From contig NZ_PKOJ01000001.1 of NCBI RefSeq assembly GCF_002860325.1, positions 1,054,001-1,118,000 of the forward strand: a DNA stretch of 64,000 nucleotides, read 5' to 3'. Origin of the DNA: Neptunicoccus cionae (GTDB lineage: Bacteria; Pseudomonadota; Alphaproteobacteria; Rhodobacterales; Rhodobacteraceae). The number at the start of each line of letters is the position of its first letter. The stretch's first letter is position 1. This document shows positions 35,530 through 43,608 of the stretch, piece after piece. Both the position numbers and the translations under genes were made by a program. The notes beneath the pieces were generated by a model. The model did no database searches and had not been told where the DNA came from. It worked only from the letters and a program-made list of their open reading frames with translations.

Positions 35530-36656
35530 GGCAACAACCGCTCCAAAGCGCGGTAATCCGGTTTGCCAGAGGCAAGGCGGGGCAATTCGGGCAGGTTGGT
35601 CAGGGTTTTCAGTGCGGCCGGACAGGGGGCCGCGCCCTCAACAAATCCGTGCAGGATATAACCGCGCAGCGGATCAGGCACGGGCAGAACCGCAGCGGCC
35701 GTTGCGCCAGCGGTGATCAGGCCGATTTCCAGTTGATCCAGCGATACCGATGTATCGGCAATTGTAAGAATGCGATCCTGCCGCCCTGTTAGAAACAGAA
35801 AGCCGTTCGACCCTAACCTGCCGATTTCCCCGACAGTGATCCATCCGTCTTTGACCTGCGTACTGCCGCTTTGCCCGCTGGCGTATTCCGTGAACAGCAT
35901 CGGGCTGCGCACCCAGACCAGACCTTCTGCGCCGCTCTGACAAGGCTGGCCCTTCGGATCGCGGATTTCTATATCAACACCCGGAAAGGCGGCACCAACC
36001 GCGTTTGCGGGGGCAGAGCTGTCGGCCAGAGTGATGAAACTGGTCTCTGCGGCGCCGTAAAACCGCCAGACTTGCGCATTGGGCAAAATCGTTGCCACAT
36101 GCGCTGCGGTTTCCGGATCAAACGGACCGCCACCGCTGATGACATGGGTTACATCTGGCGCGATCTGGCGGATCAGGCGCAACTGTGTCGGGGTGGCGTA
36201 GAGATGGGTGATGCCCCGTGCAGCCAATCCGCTGCGCGGCAGGAAATGCAGATGCGCACCGCAGCACAGGGCCTCAACAGCAGCATAGAGCGAGAGGGAA
36301 TAGGTGAGATCCCCGAAAACTCCAACCCGCGCATCCGGTCCGAGGCCGAGCCGCCCGGCTAGCACCGCAATGGAATACCCCCAACTTGACGCGCTGCGCC
36401 GGATCACCTTGGGCGGGCCACTGCTGCCCCCTGTCAGGGTGAAAAAATGACCTGCCAGATCGGGGGCGGTCACAGGCGGGCCGATGACCGGAGACAGACC
36501 AGCTTCAAGTGCCTGAAAGAAACCTGCCATAGCACGGGCTGGGTCGGCAGGATTGCCTTGGCGTGTCGCTGGTACAGCCGCTGCCTGCGCCGCAGTCAGG
36601 GTGACGCCGTCAAAATCCGTTAACGCTGCTTTCGGGTGCCAGATAAGCTTGTTCAT
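35526..36656 (-). CDS. Short AMP-forming acyl-CoA synthetase-like protein linked to bioY
   Basis: A 376-residue member of the ANL adenylating superfamily. Visible motifs are the phosphate-binding TLTGGSSGPPKVIRR (about 73-87), YGAAETSFIT, the GWITVGEIGRLGSNGFLFLTGRQDRI hinge block, and the C-terminal lysine motif ASGKPDY. It is about 130 residues shorter than usual at the N-terminus, having only a stub before the P-loop. The start at 36656 (MNKLIWHPK) has a weak ribosome site; 36725 is an alternative. It is the upstream partner of the thiolase and is divergent from pyrE. Likely makes an acyl-CoA from a free acid; the acid is unknown. Confidence 0.82.
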   Translation of the reverse strand: MNKLIWHPKAALTDFDGVTLTAAQAAAVPATRQGNPADPARAMAGFFQALEAGLSPVIGPPVTAPDLAGHFFTLTGGSSGPPKVIRRSASSWGYSIAVLAGRLGLGPDARVGVFGDLTYSLSLYAAVEALCCGAHLHFLPRSGLAARGITHLYATPTQLRLIRQIAPDVTHVISGGGPFDPETAAHVATILPNAQVWRFYGAAETSFITLADSSAPANAVGAAFPGVDIEIRDPKGQPCQSGAEGLVWVRSPMLFTEYASGQSGSTQVKDGWITVGEIGRLGSNGFLFLTGRQDRILTIADTSVSLDQLEIGLITAGATAAAVLPVPDPLRGYILHGFVEGAAPCPAALKTLTNLPELPRLASGKPDYRALERLLP

Positions 36657-36837
36657 ACGGGCGGTGTAACGGGGATTGCAGGCCGGCTCAATCCTGTTGG
36701 AGCAGAGCCTGATTGCCGGTTTCACGGTCTAATGCTGGCAAACCGTGCATTTTTTACCGACAAACAGCGGCTTGTGCTTTTCTTGCGGGCGGTCTTGTTC
36801 TAAGAGCGGGTCACTTGCGATCCAAGGAGTGCTGCAC

Positions 36838-37539
36838 ATGTTTTCCAACAGTTTTATCGACAAAGACGCGATGGCCGAACTGGCAGCCAAGATGCTGCTG
36901 GAAATCAAGGCAGTTAACTTTCGCGCGGACGAACCCTACACTTTTGCCAGCGGACTGGCCTCTCCGGTGTATATCGACTGCCGCAAACTGATTTCCTATC
37001 CCCATATCCGCAGCGCGCTGATGGATTTTGCCGTAGCAACGCTCTACCGCGATGTGGGGTTCGAACAGTTCGACGCCGCTGCGGGCGGTGAAACTGCGGG
37101 CATTCCCTTCGCCGCATGGATCGCAGAGCGCATGGCCCTGCCGATGCAATATGTACGCAAGAAACCAAAAGGTTACGGGCGTGATGCGCAAATTGAGGGC
37201 GACATTTCCGAAGGCCAGCGGGTGCTGCTGGTAGAGGATCTGACCACCGACGGCGGTTCCAAGTTGCGTTTTGCCGAAGCGATCCGCAAGGCGGGTGCTA
37301 CCTGTGATCACACGCTGGTGGTGTTTTACTATGACATCTTCAAGAACACCCACGAAATGCTGGCCGAGAACGGCCTGAAGCTGCACTACCTGGTAACCTG
37401 GTGGGACGTGCTGAAGGTGGCGCGTGCGCAGGGCAATTTCGATGACGCAACACTGGATCAGGTAGAGGCATTCCTGAATGCGCCGCTGGAATGGTCCAAG
37501 GCGAATGGCGGTGTCTACGAACTCCCCAGCGCAGGATAG
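36838..37539 (+). CDS. pyrE: Orotate phosphoribosyltransferase
   Basis: A 233-residue type I phosphoribosyltransferase making OMP from orotate and PRPP. The PRPP loop is [15 protein letters not shown]; the orotate/catalytic loop contains [37 protein letters not shown] lies at the N-terminus. The start at 36838 has AAGGAG; an upstream frame from 36745 is not supported. This is the longer alphaproteobacterial form. Monocistronic, ending in an intrinsic terminator. Confidence 0.95.
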   Translation: MFSNSFIDKDAMAELAAKMLLEIKAVNFRADEPYTFASGLASPVYIDCRKLISYPHIRSALMDFAVATLYRDVGFEQFDAAAGGETAGIPFAAWIAERMALPMQYVRKKPKGYGRDAQIEGDISEGQRVLLVEDLTTDGGSKLRFAEAIRKAGATCDHTLVVFYYDIFKNTHEMLAENGLKLHYLVTWWDVLKVARAQGNFDDATLDQVEAFLNAPLEWSKANGGVYELPSAG

Positions 37540-37590
37540 GATTCGCGGCTTCAGTGCGGCAATCCTGATAATTGTTAAAATCTGTTAAAG

Positions 37591-37618
37591 CCCTCCGCGT
37601 CAAAACGGGGGGTTTTTT
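37591..37618 (+). terminator. Intrinsic terminator of pyrE
   Basis: CCCTCCG (37591-37597) pairs with CGGGGGG (37606-37612) with one G-U pair and an 8-base loop, followed by T6. It lies 51 bases after the pyrE stop. Confidence 0.9.
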
Positions 37619-37700
37619 CGTTTTTCTGTGGATAAGCCCGAATTAGCTGGGGATGGAACGGGGGCGGTTCCAAGTTTTTTCTTTACATGAAGCCGGATTG

Positions 37701-37720
37701 CTTACACCATATCTTGTAAG
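37701..37720 (+). promoter_or_regulatory. Inverted repeat upstream of ybjN-like gene
   Basis: CTTACA (37701-37706) and TGTAAG (37715-37720) form a perfect 6-bp dyad with an 8-base spacer, 88 bases before the YbjN-like start. It could be an operator or part of the promoter; no known consensus is matched. Confidence 0.3.
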
Positions 37721-37807
37721 GGCAGCGGGAATAATCCGTAAACCTAGCGCCAACACCTATAATTTGTTGCGGCGCGTATCGGGTGGGCAACCAAGAAGGC
37801 AACAGGC

Positions 37808-38311
37808 ATGACAAGCACAGAGCAATATCTTGATAGCGGCGAAATGCATCCAATTGATGTGGTCGAAACACTGGCCGAACATTACGACTGGGCATTTGAC
37901 CGCGTGGCCGAAGACCAGATCGCCATGGCGATCGAAGGGGCGTGGCGCACCTATTCCATCACACTGGCCTGGTCGGCCTATGATGAAACTCTGCGAATGA
38001 TCTGTTCGTTCGAGATGGCACCGCCGGAGGAAAAACTTCCGGCGTTGTTTCAGGCAATGAATTTGGCGAATGACAAATGCTGGGCGGGGTCTTTTTCGCT
38101 CTGGGACGAACAGCAACTGATGGTCTACCGTTACGGCCTGATGCTGGGCGGGGGCGTTTCAGCCGCACCCGAGCAGGTGGACCAGATGCTCACGGCAGCG
38201 GTTATGGCCTGCGAGCGGTTCTATCCGGCATTTCAGCTGATCTGCTGGGGTGATGAAACGGTGGAGCGGGCAATGGATATTGCCATGTCCGAAGCTTACG
38301 GCCGCGCCTGA
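37808..38311 (+). CDS. YbjN domain protein
   Basis: A 167-residue soluble protein matching the YbjN (putative sensory transduction) family: DVVETLAEHYDWAFDRVAEDQIAMAIEGAW near the N-terminus, the central FSLWDEQQLMVYRYGLMLGGG and a C-terminal helix pair. YbjN proteins adopt a type III secretion chaperone-like fold and have pleiotropic effects in E. coli; the molecular role is unknown. The same gene pair with proC occurs in related genomes. Confidence 0.85.
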   Translation: MTSTEQYLDSGEMHPIDVVETLAEHYDWAFDRVAEDQIAMAIEGAWRTYSITLAWSAYDETLRMICSFEMAPPEEKLPALFQAMNLANDKCWAGSFSLWDEQQLMVYRYGLMLGGGVSAAPEQVDQMLTAAVMACERFYPAFQLICWGDETVERAMDIAMSEAYGRA

Positions 38312-38412
38312 GAGCTGATGCAGTGAACAAGCCTGCGAGACGGGCTTGATTTCCCTATGGGCATCCCTCAAGGTCCGCCATGAATCGGCGGGACTTTAAG
38401 AGGGTAAAGAAC

Positions 38413-39234
38413 GTGACTTTACAACGCGTAAATGAGGGCGGCCTAGTGCTGCTGGGCTGTGGTAAAATGGGCTCTGCCATGTTGCAGGGCTGGTTGTCCC
38501 AAGGGGTAAAACCGCCGTCCGTTTCCATCCTTGATCCGTCCCCTTCGGACTGGGTGCAGGCCTTACAGGCAGACGGTGTGGGCGTGAACACGGATTTGCC
38601 GAATGCGCCTGCGGTTTGTATCGTCGCTGTGAAGCCGCAAATGATGGGCGAAGCCTTGCCCCGTTTGCAGGCGATGGGCAACGGCAGCACGGTGTTCATT
38701 TCTGTTGCGGCAGGCACACCGATTGCCGCCTTTGAAGCGGTTCTTGGGGACAAAACTCCGATCATCCGCGCAATGCCGAACACCCCCGCTGCGGTGTCAA
38801 AGGGGATTACCGCATTAATCGGGAATGCAAATATTTCCGAAGCAGATATGCAGATGGCCGAAAATCTGCTGCAAGCAGTCGGCCAGACTGTCCGGCTGGA
38901 GGACGAGGGCCAGATGGACGCAGTAACGGCTGTGTCCGGCTCTGGTCCGGCCTATGTGTTCCACCTGATCGAAACGCTTGCCGCTGCAGGAGAGGCCGAA
39001 GGGCTGAGCGCTGAACTGTCATTGAAACTGGCCCGTGCCACTGTGGCTGGTGCAGGGGCGCTGGCAGAGCAGGCCGAAGAAGATCCCGCACAGTTGCGGC
39101 GCAATGTGACCTCCCCCGCGGGGACAACAGCCGCCGCACTTGAGGTGCTGATGGACGCGGAAACCGGCTTTCCGCCCCTGCTGCGCCGGGGCGTCAAAGC
39201 CGCCGCAGACCGCAGCCGGGAGTTGGCGAAATGA
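38413..39234 (+). CDS. proC: Pyrroline-5-carboxylate reductase
   Basis: A 273-residue NAD(P)H-dependent enzyme completing proline synthesis. The Rossmann motif is VLLGCGKMGSAMLQGW; VKPQ, RAMPNTPA and the dimer-forming VSGSGPAYVFHLIE and VTSPAGTTAAAL motifs are all present. The best start is a GTG at 38413, with GAGGG upstream; an ATG at 38380 sits inside a small dyad and would add 11 basic residues. It overlaps csaA by four bases (ATGA). Confidence 0.94.
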   Translation: MTLQRVNEGGLVLLGCGKMGSAMLQGWLSQGVKPPSVSILDPSPSDWVQALQADGVGVNTDLPNAPAVCIVAVKPQMMGEALPRLQAMGNGSTVFISVAAGTPIAAFEAVLGDKTPIIRAMPNTPAAVSKGITALIGNANISEADMQMAENLLQAVGQTVRLEDEGQMDAVTAVSGSGPAYVFHLIETLAAAGEAEGLSAELSLKLARATVAGAGALAEQAEEDPAQLRRNVTSPAGTTAAALEVLMDAETGFPPLLRRGVKAAADRSRELAK

Positions 39235-39584
39235 GCGATCATCAGGACGACACCATCAGCTTTGACGATTTCGTAAAGGTAGACGTGCGCGTAGGTGTCA
39301 TCACCCGCGCCGAACCCTTTCCCGAAGCCCGAAAACCGGCCATCAAGCTCTGGGTGGATTTTGGTGGAGAACTGGGGGAAAAGAAATCTTCGGCCCAGAT
39401 CACCGCTCATTACACCCCAGAAACGCTGGTCGGGACGCAGGTTATGGCGGTAGTGAACTTCCCGCCGCGCCAGATAGGGCCGGTGATGTCCGAGGTTTTG
39501 GTGCTGGGCGTGCCGGATGCCAATGGGGAAGTCGTTCTGGTGCGGCCAGACCAGACTGTGCCTGCAGGCGGGCGGTTGCATTAA
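39231..39584 (+). CDS. csaA: tRNA-binding domain protein CsaA
   Basis: A 117-residue single EMAPII/Trbp111-type OB fold. Characteristic strings are FVKVDVRVGVITRAEPFPEARKPA and the C-terminal QIGPVMSEVLVLGVPD. CsaA proteins bind tRNA-like structures and have been described as export-related chaperones. Translationally coupled to proC, an odd pairing with no clear metabolic logic. Confidence 0.92.
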   Translation: MSDHQDDTISFDDFVKVDVRVGVITRAEPFPEARKPAIKLWVDFGGELGEKKSSAQITAHYTPETLVGTQVMAVVNFPPRQIGPVMSEVLVLGVPDANGEVVLVRPDQTVPAGGRLH

Positions 39585-39615
39585 GTGTAACCTGCGCTGC
39601 GATCTTTCGGAATTT

Positions 39616-39637
39616 GAGTATTTGAGGAACATTGAAG
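39616..39637 (+). repeat. GAGTATTT leader element before hydroxyacid dehydrogenase
   Basis: GAGTATTTGAGGAACATTGA stands directly before the ATG at 39638 and supplies the GAGG ribosome site. It differs from the copy at 29181 at only a few positions; both are preceded by unrelated sequence. Confidence 0.45.
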
Positions 39638-40603
39638 ATGGCTGACTTGCCAAGAGTATTCGTGACACGGCCTCTGCCGGAGAAGGTTCTGGAAGAAGCG
39701 GCGCGGCATTTTGAGTTGACGGTGCGCAAAGAGACGCTGCCGCTCGACAAGGGTGAGATGGCTTCGGTTTTGGGGAACTATGACGGGGTTTTGCCGACAC
39801 TGGGCGACCCGCTGGGTGCGGATGTTCTGGGTAAAGGTGCGAGAGCCCGTGTTCTGGCGAATTTCGGAGTGGGGTATAACCATATCGACGTAGCAGCGGC
39901 AGAGGCAGCTGGCATGGTCGTCTCAAACACGCCCGGCGCTGTGACCGATGCAACGGCGGATATTGCAGTACTGCTGATGTTGATGACGGCTAGACGGGCG
40001 AGCGAAGCCGAAGCCGCCGTGCGGGATGGCAGCTGGCAGGGCTGGCATCCGACCCAGTATCTTGGCCTGCATGTCAGCGGAAAAACCCTTGGCGTGATCG
40101 GCACGGGACGGATCGGTAAGGCGATTGCCAAACGCTGCCACTTCGGTTTTGGAATGGATGTGGTGTTTTATAACCGCTCGACTGTTGCCGATTGTGGTGT
40201 GCCAGCCCGTCAGCTTGGTACGGTGGCCGAGGTGATGGCGGCGGCGGATGTCGTGTCTTTATCCGTGCCGGGCGGAGCGGCGAACCAGCACATGATCGGT
40301 GCGGCAGAACTGGCGGCGATGAAGCCTCATGGTATTCTGGTGAACACGGCGCGGGGCGATGTGGTGGACGAGGCGGCTTTGATCGCAGCCTTGCAATCGG
40401 GCAGCATCGGTGGCGCTGGTTTGGATGTTTATGAAAACGAGCCGACGGTGCCAGAGGCATTGCGCAAGCTGAAAAACGTGTCGCTGCTGCCCCATCTGGG
40501 CACGGCGGCGCTGGATGTGCGCACGGATATGGGGCTGATGGCGGTAGAAAACCTGCGGGCCTTTTTCGCGGGTGAGGATGTGCCCAATAGGGTAACGGTT
40601 TAA
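39638..40603 (+). CDS. D-2-hydroxyacid dehydrogenase (glyoxylate/hydroxypyruvate reductase-like)
   Basis: A 321-residue NAD(P)-dependent dehydrogenase. The nucleotide-binding motif is GVIGTGRIGKAIAKRC; catalytic Arg lies in NTARGDVVDEAAL, Glu in DVYENEPTV and His in LLPHLGTAA. The signature NFGVGYNHIDVAAA is the GyaR type, pointing to glyoxylate or hydroxypyruvate reduction. Its stop overlaps the convergent sirtuin by four bases. Confidence 0.9.
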   Translation: MADLPRVFVTRPLPEKVLEEAARHFELTVRKETLPLDKGEMASVLGNYDGVLPTLGDPLGADVLGKGARARVLANFGVGYNHIDVAAAEAAGMVVSNTPGAVTDATADIAVLLMLMTARRASEAEAAVRDGSWQGWHPTQYLGLHVSGKTLGVIGTGRIGKAIAKRCHFGFGMDVVFYNRSTVADCGVPARQLGTVAEVMAAADVVSLSVPGGAANQHMIGAAELAAMKPHGILVNTARGDVVDEAALIAALQSGSIGGAGLDVYENEPTVPEALRKLKNVSLLPHLGTAALDVRTDMGLMAVENLRAFFAGEDVPNRVTV

Positions 40604-41289
40604 CCCGTTATAAGGCTGTCCACCCATTCCGGAACGATCCGGCTGGCAGGACCGGTGCGGCTTTCATCAAAGAGCGATGCGCCAAGCGAGGGTTCCAGGT
40701 TCAACTCCAGCGTGCGTGCGCCTGCGGCGGCGGCTTCCTGAACGAAACCGGCAGCGGGATAGACGTTGCCCGATGTGCCGATAGACACAAACAGGTCTGC
40801 GCGATGCAGCCGGTCGTAAATATCTTCCATGAAATAGGGCATTTCCCCGAACCAGACCACATCCGGACGGGTGGCCGCTGTGTTGCACTTCGGGCAGGGG
40901 TCATTGGGGTGCATCTCTGCCGGAGCGTCCCATGTCTGTTCGCAGGCGGCACATCTAGCGCGGTTCAGGGCGCCGTGCATATGCCAGACCGCCTTGCTGC
41001 CGGCACGTTCGTGCAAATCGTCCACATTCTGCGTCACAATCAGCAAGTCATCCCCGAGTGCGCCTTCCAGTCGCGCCAGCGCATCATGCGCAGCGTTCGG
41101 GGCAGAGGACTGACAGTTGGCGCGGCGGGCATTGTAAAATTCGTGCACAAGGGCCGGATCGGCGGCGAAACCCTCGGGGGTGGCAACCTGTTCTATCGGG
41201 TATTTTTCCCACAGCCCGCCCGCATCGCGAAAGGTGCCGAGGCCGCTTTCAGCGGATATTCCCGCGCCTGTCAGAATGACCAGTTTCAT
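40600..41289 (-). CDS. cobB: NAD-dependent protein deacylase, sirtuin class III
   Basis: A 229-residue Sir2 enzyme. The NAD motif is LTGAGISAESGLGTFRDAGGLW; NVDDLHERAG and the catalytic His in WHMHGAL are present; the zinc knuckle has CAAC and CPKC. The Tyr/Arg pair in EFYNARR marks the SIRT5-like class that removes succinyl or malonyl as well as acetyl groups. Single gene; its downstream neighbour is convergent. Confidence 0.93.
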   Translation of the reverse strand: MKLVILTGAGISAESGLGTFRDAGGLWEKYPIEQVATPEGFAADPALVHEFYNARRANCQSSAPNAAHDALARLEGALGDDLLIVTQNVDDLHERAGSKAVWHMHGALNRARCAACEQTWDAPAEMHPNDPCPKCNTAATRPDVVWFGEMPYFMEDIYDRLHRADLFVSIGTSGNVYPAAGFVQEAAAAGARTLELNLEPSLGASLFDESRTGPASRIVPEWVDSLITG

Positions 41290-41323
41290 GTTCGGCCCCT
41301 TTGCGTATTCGCTAATGACTCAT

Positions 41324-41349
41324 AAAAAAACCGGGGCCAGTGGCCCCGG
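41324..41349 (-). terminator. Intrinsic terminator of the BI-1 gene
   Basis: A perfect 9-bp palindromic stem (CCGGGGCCA/TGGCCCCGG, 41331-41349) with A7 at 41324-41330, which is a U-run when read on the minus strand. It lies 34 bases beyond the BI-1 stop. Confidence 0.93.
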
Positions 41350-41382
41350 CTGTTATCCGGTAAGCAATCCTGTCGGCTGCGA

Positions 41383-42147
41383 TTATTCGCGATTGCCGAA
41401 CAAGGCCAGCAGCATCATGAACATGTTGAGGAAGTTCAGATACAGACCCAGTGCGCCCATGATCGCGGATTTACCAAGCCATTCGTTGTCGCCGTGATGG
41501 GCGTGAGCAAGGTAGGTGTTCTTGATGTTCTGCGTGTCATAAGCTGTCAGACCTGCAAAGATCAGCACACCGATCGCGTTGATTGCGAACATGATGGCAG
41601 GAGACTGCAGGAAGATGTTCAGGATCATTGCAACGATAATGCCGATCAGACCCATGAACAGGAAGCTGCCCCAGCCGGAGATGTCTTTCTTTGTGGTATA
41701 GCCCCAGAGGGACAGGGACGCGAAAGCGATCGCGGTCACAAAGAAGATCTGTGCGATGGAAAAGCCGGTGTAAACCGCGAAGATCCAGGAAATCGACAGA
41801 CCCATCAGGGCGGAGAAGCCCCAGAACACCATTTGTGCGGTACCCAGTGACATCTTGTTAATCATCGCGCCAAAGCCGAAGACCACGGCCAGCGGAGCAA
41901 ACATGATGACGTATTTGATCGGGCTGGTGAACATGGCCTGAAGCATGGCCACAGGGAAGATCAGTGTCGCTTCGCCGTTGACGGCGCGAGCGAAGTCCGT
42001 GCCGACGAAATAGGCGACGATGCCGGTGATGAACATTGCAACACCCATAAGGGCGTAGACTTTGTTCATATGCGCGCGCAACCCTGCGTCGATCTGGGTT
42101 GCTTCGACACCCACACCTGCGCGGCGGACTGTCTCGTATTGTGCCAT
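41383..42147 (-). CDS. Bax inhibitor-1/YccA family membrane protein
   Basis: A 254-residue protein with seven hydrophobic helices. Family strings include NKVYALMGVAMFITGIVAYF near the start and LTAYDTQNIKNTYL followed by GALGLYLNFLNMFMMLLALFG at the end. TMBIM/YccA proteins are pH-sensitive calcium-leak channels or modulators of FtsH. Start has GAGGAGAAAACC upstream. Flanked by terminators, hence monocistronic. Confidence 0.93.
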   Translation of the reverse strand: MAQYETVRRAGVGVEATQIDAGLRAHMNKVYALMGVAMFITGIVAYFVGTDFARAVNGEATLIFPVAMLQAMFTSPIKYVIMFAPLAVVFGFGAMINKMSLGTAQMVFWGFSALMGLSISWIFAVYTGFSIAQIFFVTAIAFASLSLWGYTTKKDISGWGSFLFMGLIGIIVAMILNIFLQSPAIMFAINAIGVLIFAGLTAYDTQNIKNTYLAHAHHGDNEWLGKSAIMGALGLYLNFLNMFMMLLALFGNRE

Positions 42148-42250
42148 TTTGGTTTTCTCCTCGAAAAACTGTTGAACATCCCTCCGGGAAGTCCGGAAGG
42201 GTTACAAAGAATATCGGTGGGATGGAGCGATTTTTCAAGAGAAACCCGTT

Positions 42251-42288
42251 GAAAATTGTGCTGTTAGTCCTAAAGCAGCACAATTTTC
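42251..42288 (-). terminator. Perfect 13-bp hairpin after the DUF1127 gene
   Basis: GAAAATTGTGCTG (42251-42263) and CAGCACAATTTTC (42276-42288) are exact inverse complements with a 12-base loop. The T-run is part of the stem in both directions. On the minus strand it begins 17 bases after the DUF1127 stop and would end that short transcript. Confidence 0.8.
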
Positions 42289-42304
42289 GCTATGGTTGCG
42301 GGAA

Positions 42305-42517
42305 TTAGCCTTTCCAATGGCTTGGTGCGTCCCACAGGCTGCGGAGGGCCTCGGCTTCTGCATCAGCGCGGGTAAGGCCGATGTCGGCAAGTTGCTGATC
42401 CGTCAGTTGCATTAACCGAAGGCGCTGGCTGCGGAGATGAAAGGCGTCCGCAAGGCGACGGAACAGACCGCGTGGGCGTTTCGTCATGCGGGGCAGTGGG
42501 GTAACTGTATAAGTCAT
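42305..42517 (-). CDS. DUF1127 small basic protein
   Basis: A 70-residue protein with the DUF1127 core LMQLTDQQLADIGLTRADAEAEA in its C-terminal half and an Arg-rich N-terminus. Short DUF1127 proteins of alphaproteobacteria act in RNA metabolism and stress responses (CcaF1 in Rhodobacter binds RNA). The start at 42517 has AAAGGAT upstream; the frame to 42547 adds no family sequence. Divergent from a LysR regulator, which may control it. Confidence 0.88.
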   Translation of the reverse strand: MTYTVTPLPRMTKRPRGLFRRLADAFHLRSQRLRLMQLTDQQLADIGLTRADAEAEALRSLWDAPSHWKG

Positions 42518-42642
42518 GAGGCTATCCTTTCCAATTTCGGATGTCAAATCCGGTTTGCATCAAACTTCTTGATATATAACTGCCATAGGTGTATCCATTT
42601 TTAAAACGAATGTTTGTTGGTTTAATCATCAGGGAATTTGAT

Positions 42643-43527
42643 ATGGCTCGAAATCTGGATTTAACTGCTCTGCGCAGTTTTGTTGCGGTGGCCGACACCG
42701 GCGGTGTTACGCGTGCGGCAGCGCAGCTCAACCTGACCCAATCAGCGGTTTCCATGCAGTTGAAACGGCTCGAAGAATCGCTTGGACAAAGCTTGCTCGA
42801 CCGCGCCAATCGGAGTGTGACCCCGACCGCACAAGGGGAAGTGTTGCTCAGCTACGGGCGGCGCCTGCTTGCGCTGAATGACGAGGTCTGGTCCCGCATG
42901 ACCGATCAAAAATTTGAGGGCGAAATCGTGTTCGGCGTGCCCCATGACATCGTCTATCCCCACATCCCCAAGGTTCTAAAACGGTTTGCTTCGGCCTATC
43001 CCAAGGTGAAAGTGAAGATGGTGTCCTGCTATACGTCCGAACTGAAACGCCAGTTTGAAGCAGGGGAATGCGATGTGATCCTGACGACAGAAACCGGCGG
43101 TGCAGAAGATTCCGTCCGTCTCGCCAGTCTGGATCTTGTCTGGTACGGCGCGCCGGGCGGGACCACATGGAAGGAACGCCCGCTCCGGATCGCGTTTGAG
43201 TCCCAATGTATTTTCCGCCCCATAGCCCTGAAATCTCTGGATGAGGCGCAGATTCCCTGGGAAATGGCCGTGGAATCCATGTCGTCCATGACTGTGGAAG
43301 CCTCTTTAAGTGCGGATCTTGGCGTGCAGGCACGGTTACAAGGGACAGCCCCGCCTTATCTGGAGGCGGTCCCGCAAGGCGCATTGCCCGAATTGCCGGA
43401 ATTCCAGATCAACATGATGATTGCTCCGGCCAGCCGCAACGAAATGGCTCCGCTTCTGGCTGAAATGGTCAGAGAGGAATACTGCTGCTCTATGGAACCG
43501 CCCCGAAGGATGCAGATTGCTGTCTGA
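42643..43527 (+). CDS. LysR family transcriptional regulator
   Basis: A 294-residue LTTR. The N-terminal winged helix-turn-helix spans residues 1-60 (LDLTALRSFVAVADTGGVTRAAAQLNLTQSAVSMQLKRLEE, given here only as landmarks), followed by a linker helix and a periplasmic-binding-type effector domain. The start at 42643 follows AGGGA. It is divergent from the DUF1127 gene with 125 bases between starts; a site resembling T-N11-A (ATATAACTGCCATAGGTGTAT region, about 42574-42594) lies there. Target and ligand unknown. Confidence 0.9.
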   Translation: MARNLDLTALRSFVAVADTGGVTRAAAQLNLTQSAVSMQLKRLEESLGQSLLDRANRSVTPTAQGEVLLSYGRRLLALNDEVWSRMTDQKFEGEIVFGVPHDIVYPHIPKVLKRFASAYPKVKVKMVSCYTSELKRQFEAGECDVILTTETGGAEDSVRLASLDLVWYGAPGGTTWKERPLRIAFESQCIFRPIALKSLDEAQIPWEMAVESMSSMTVEASLSADLGVQARLQGTAPPYLEAVPQGALPELPEFQINMMIAPASRNEMAPLLAEMVREEYCCSMEPPRRMQIAV

Positions 43528-43576
43528 GTATGACGGCTCCCTAAAGGAGCGTTCGGCAGGCAAATGCTAGTAGTAG

Positions 43577-43605
43577 AAAGGGGGCAGTCCATGTGCCCCC
43601 TTTTT
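43577..43605. terminator. Bidirectional terminator between LysR and oxidoreductase genes
   Basis: AAAGGGGGCA (43577-43586) and TGCCCCCTTT (43594-43603) pair perfectly over 10 bases with a 7-base loop, followed by more T on the right. Serves both convergent genes. Confidence 0.9.
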
Positions 43606-43608
43606 CAC

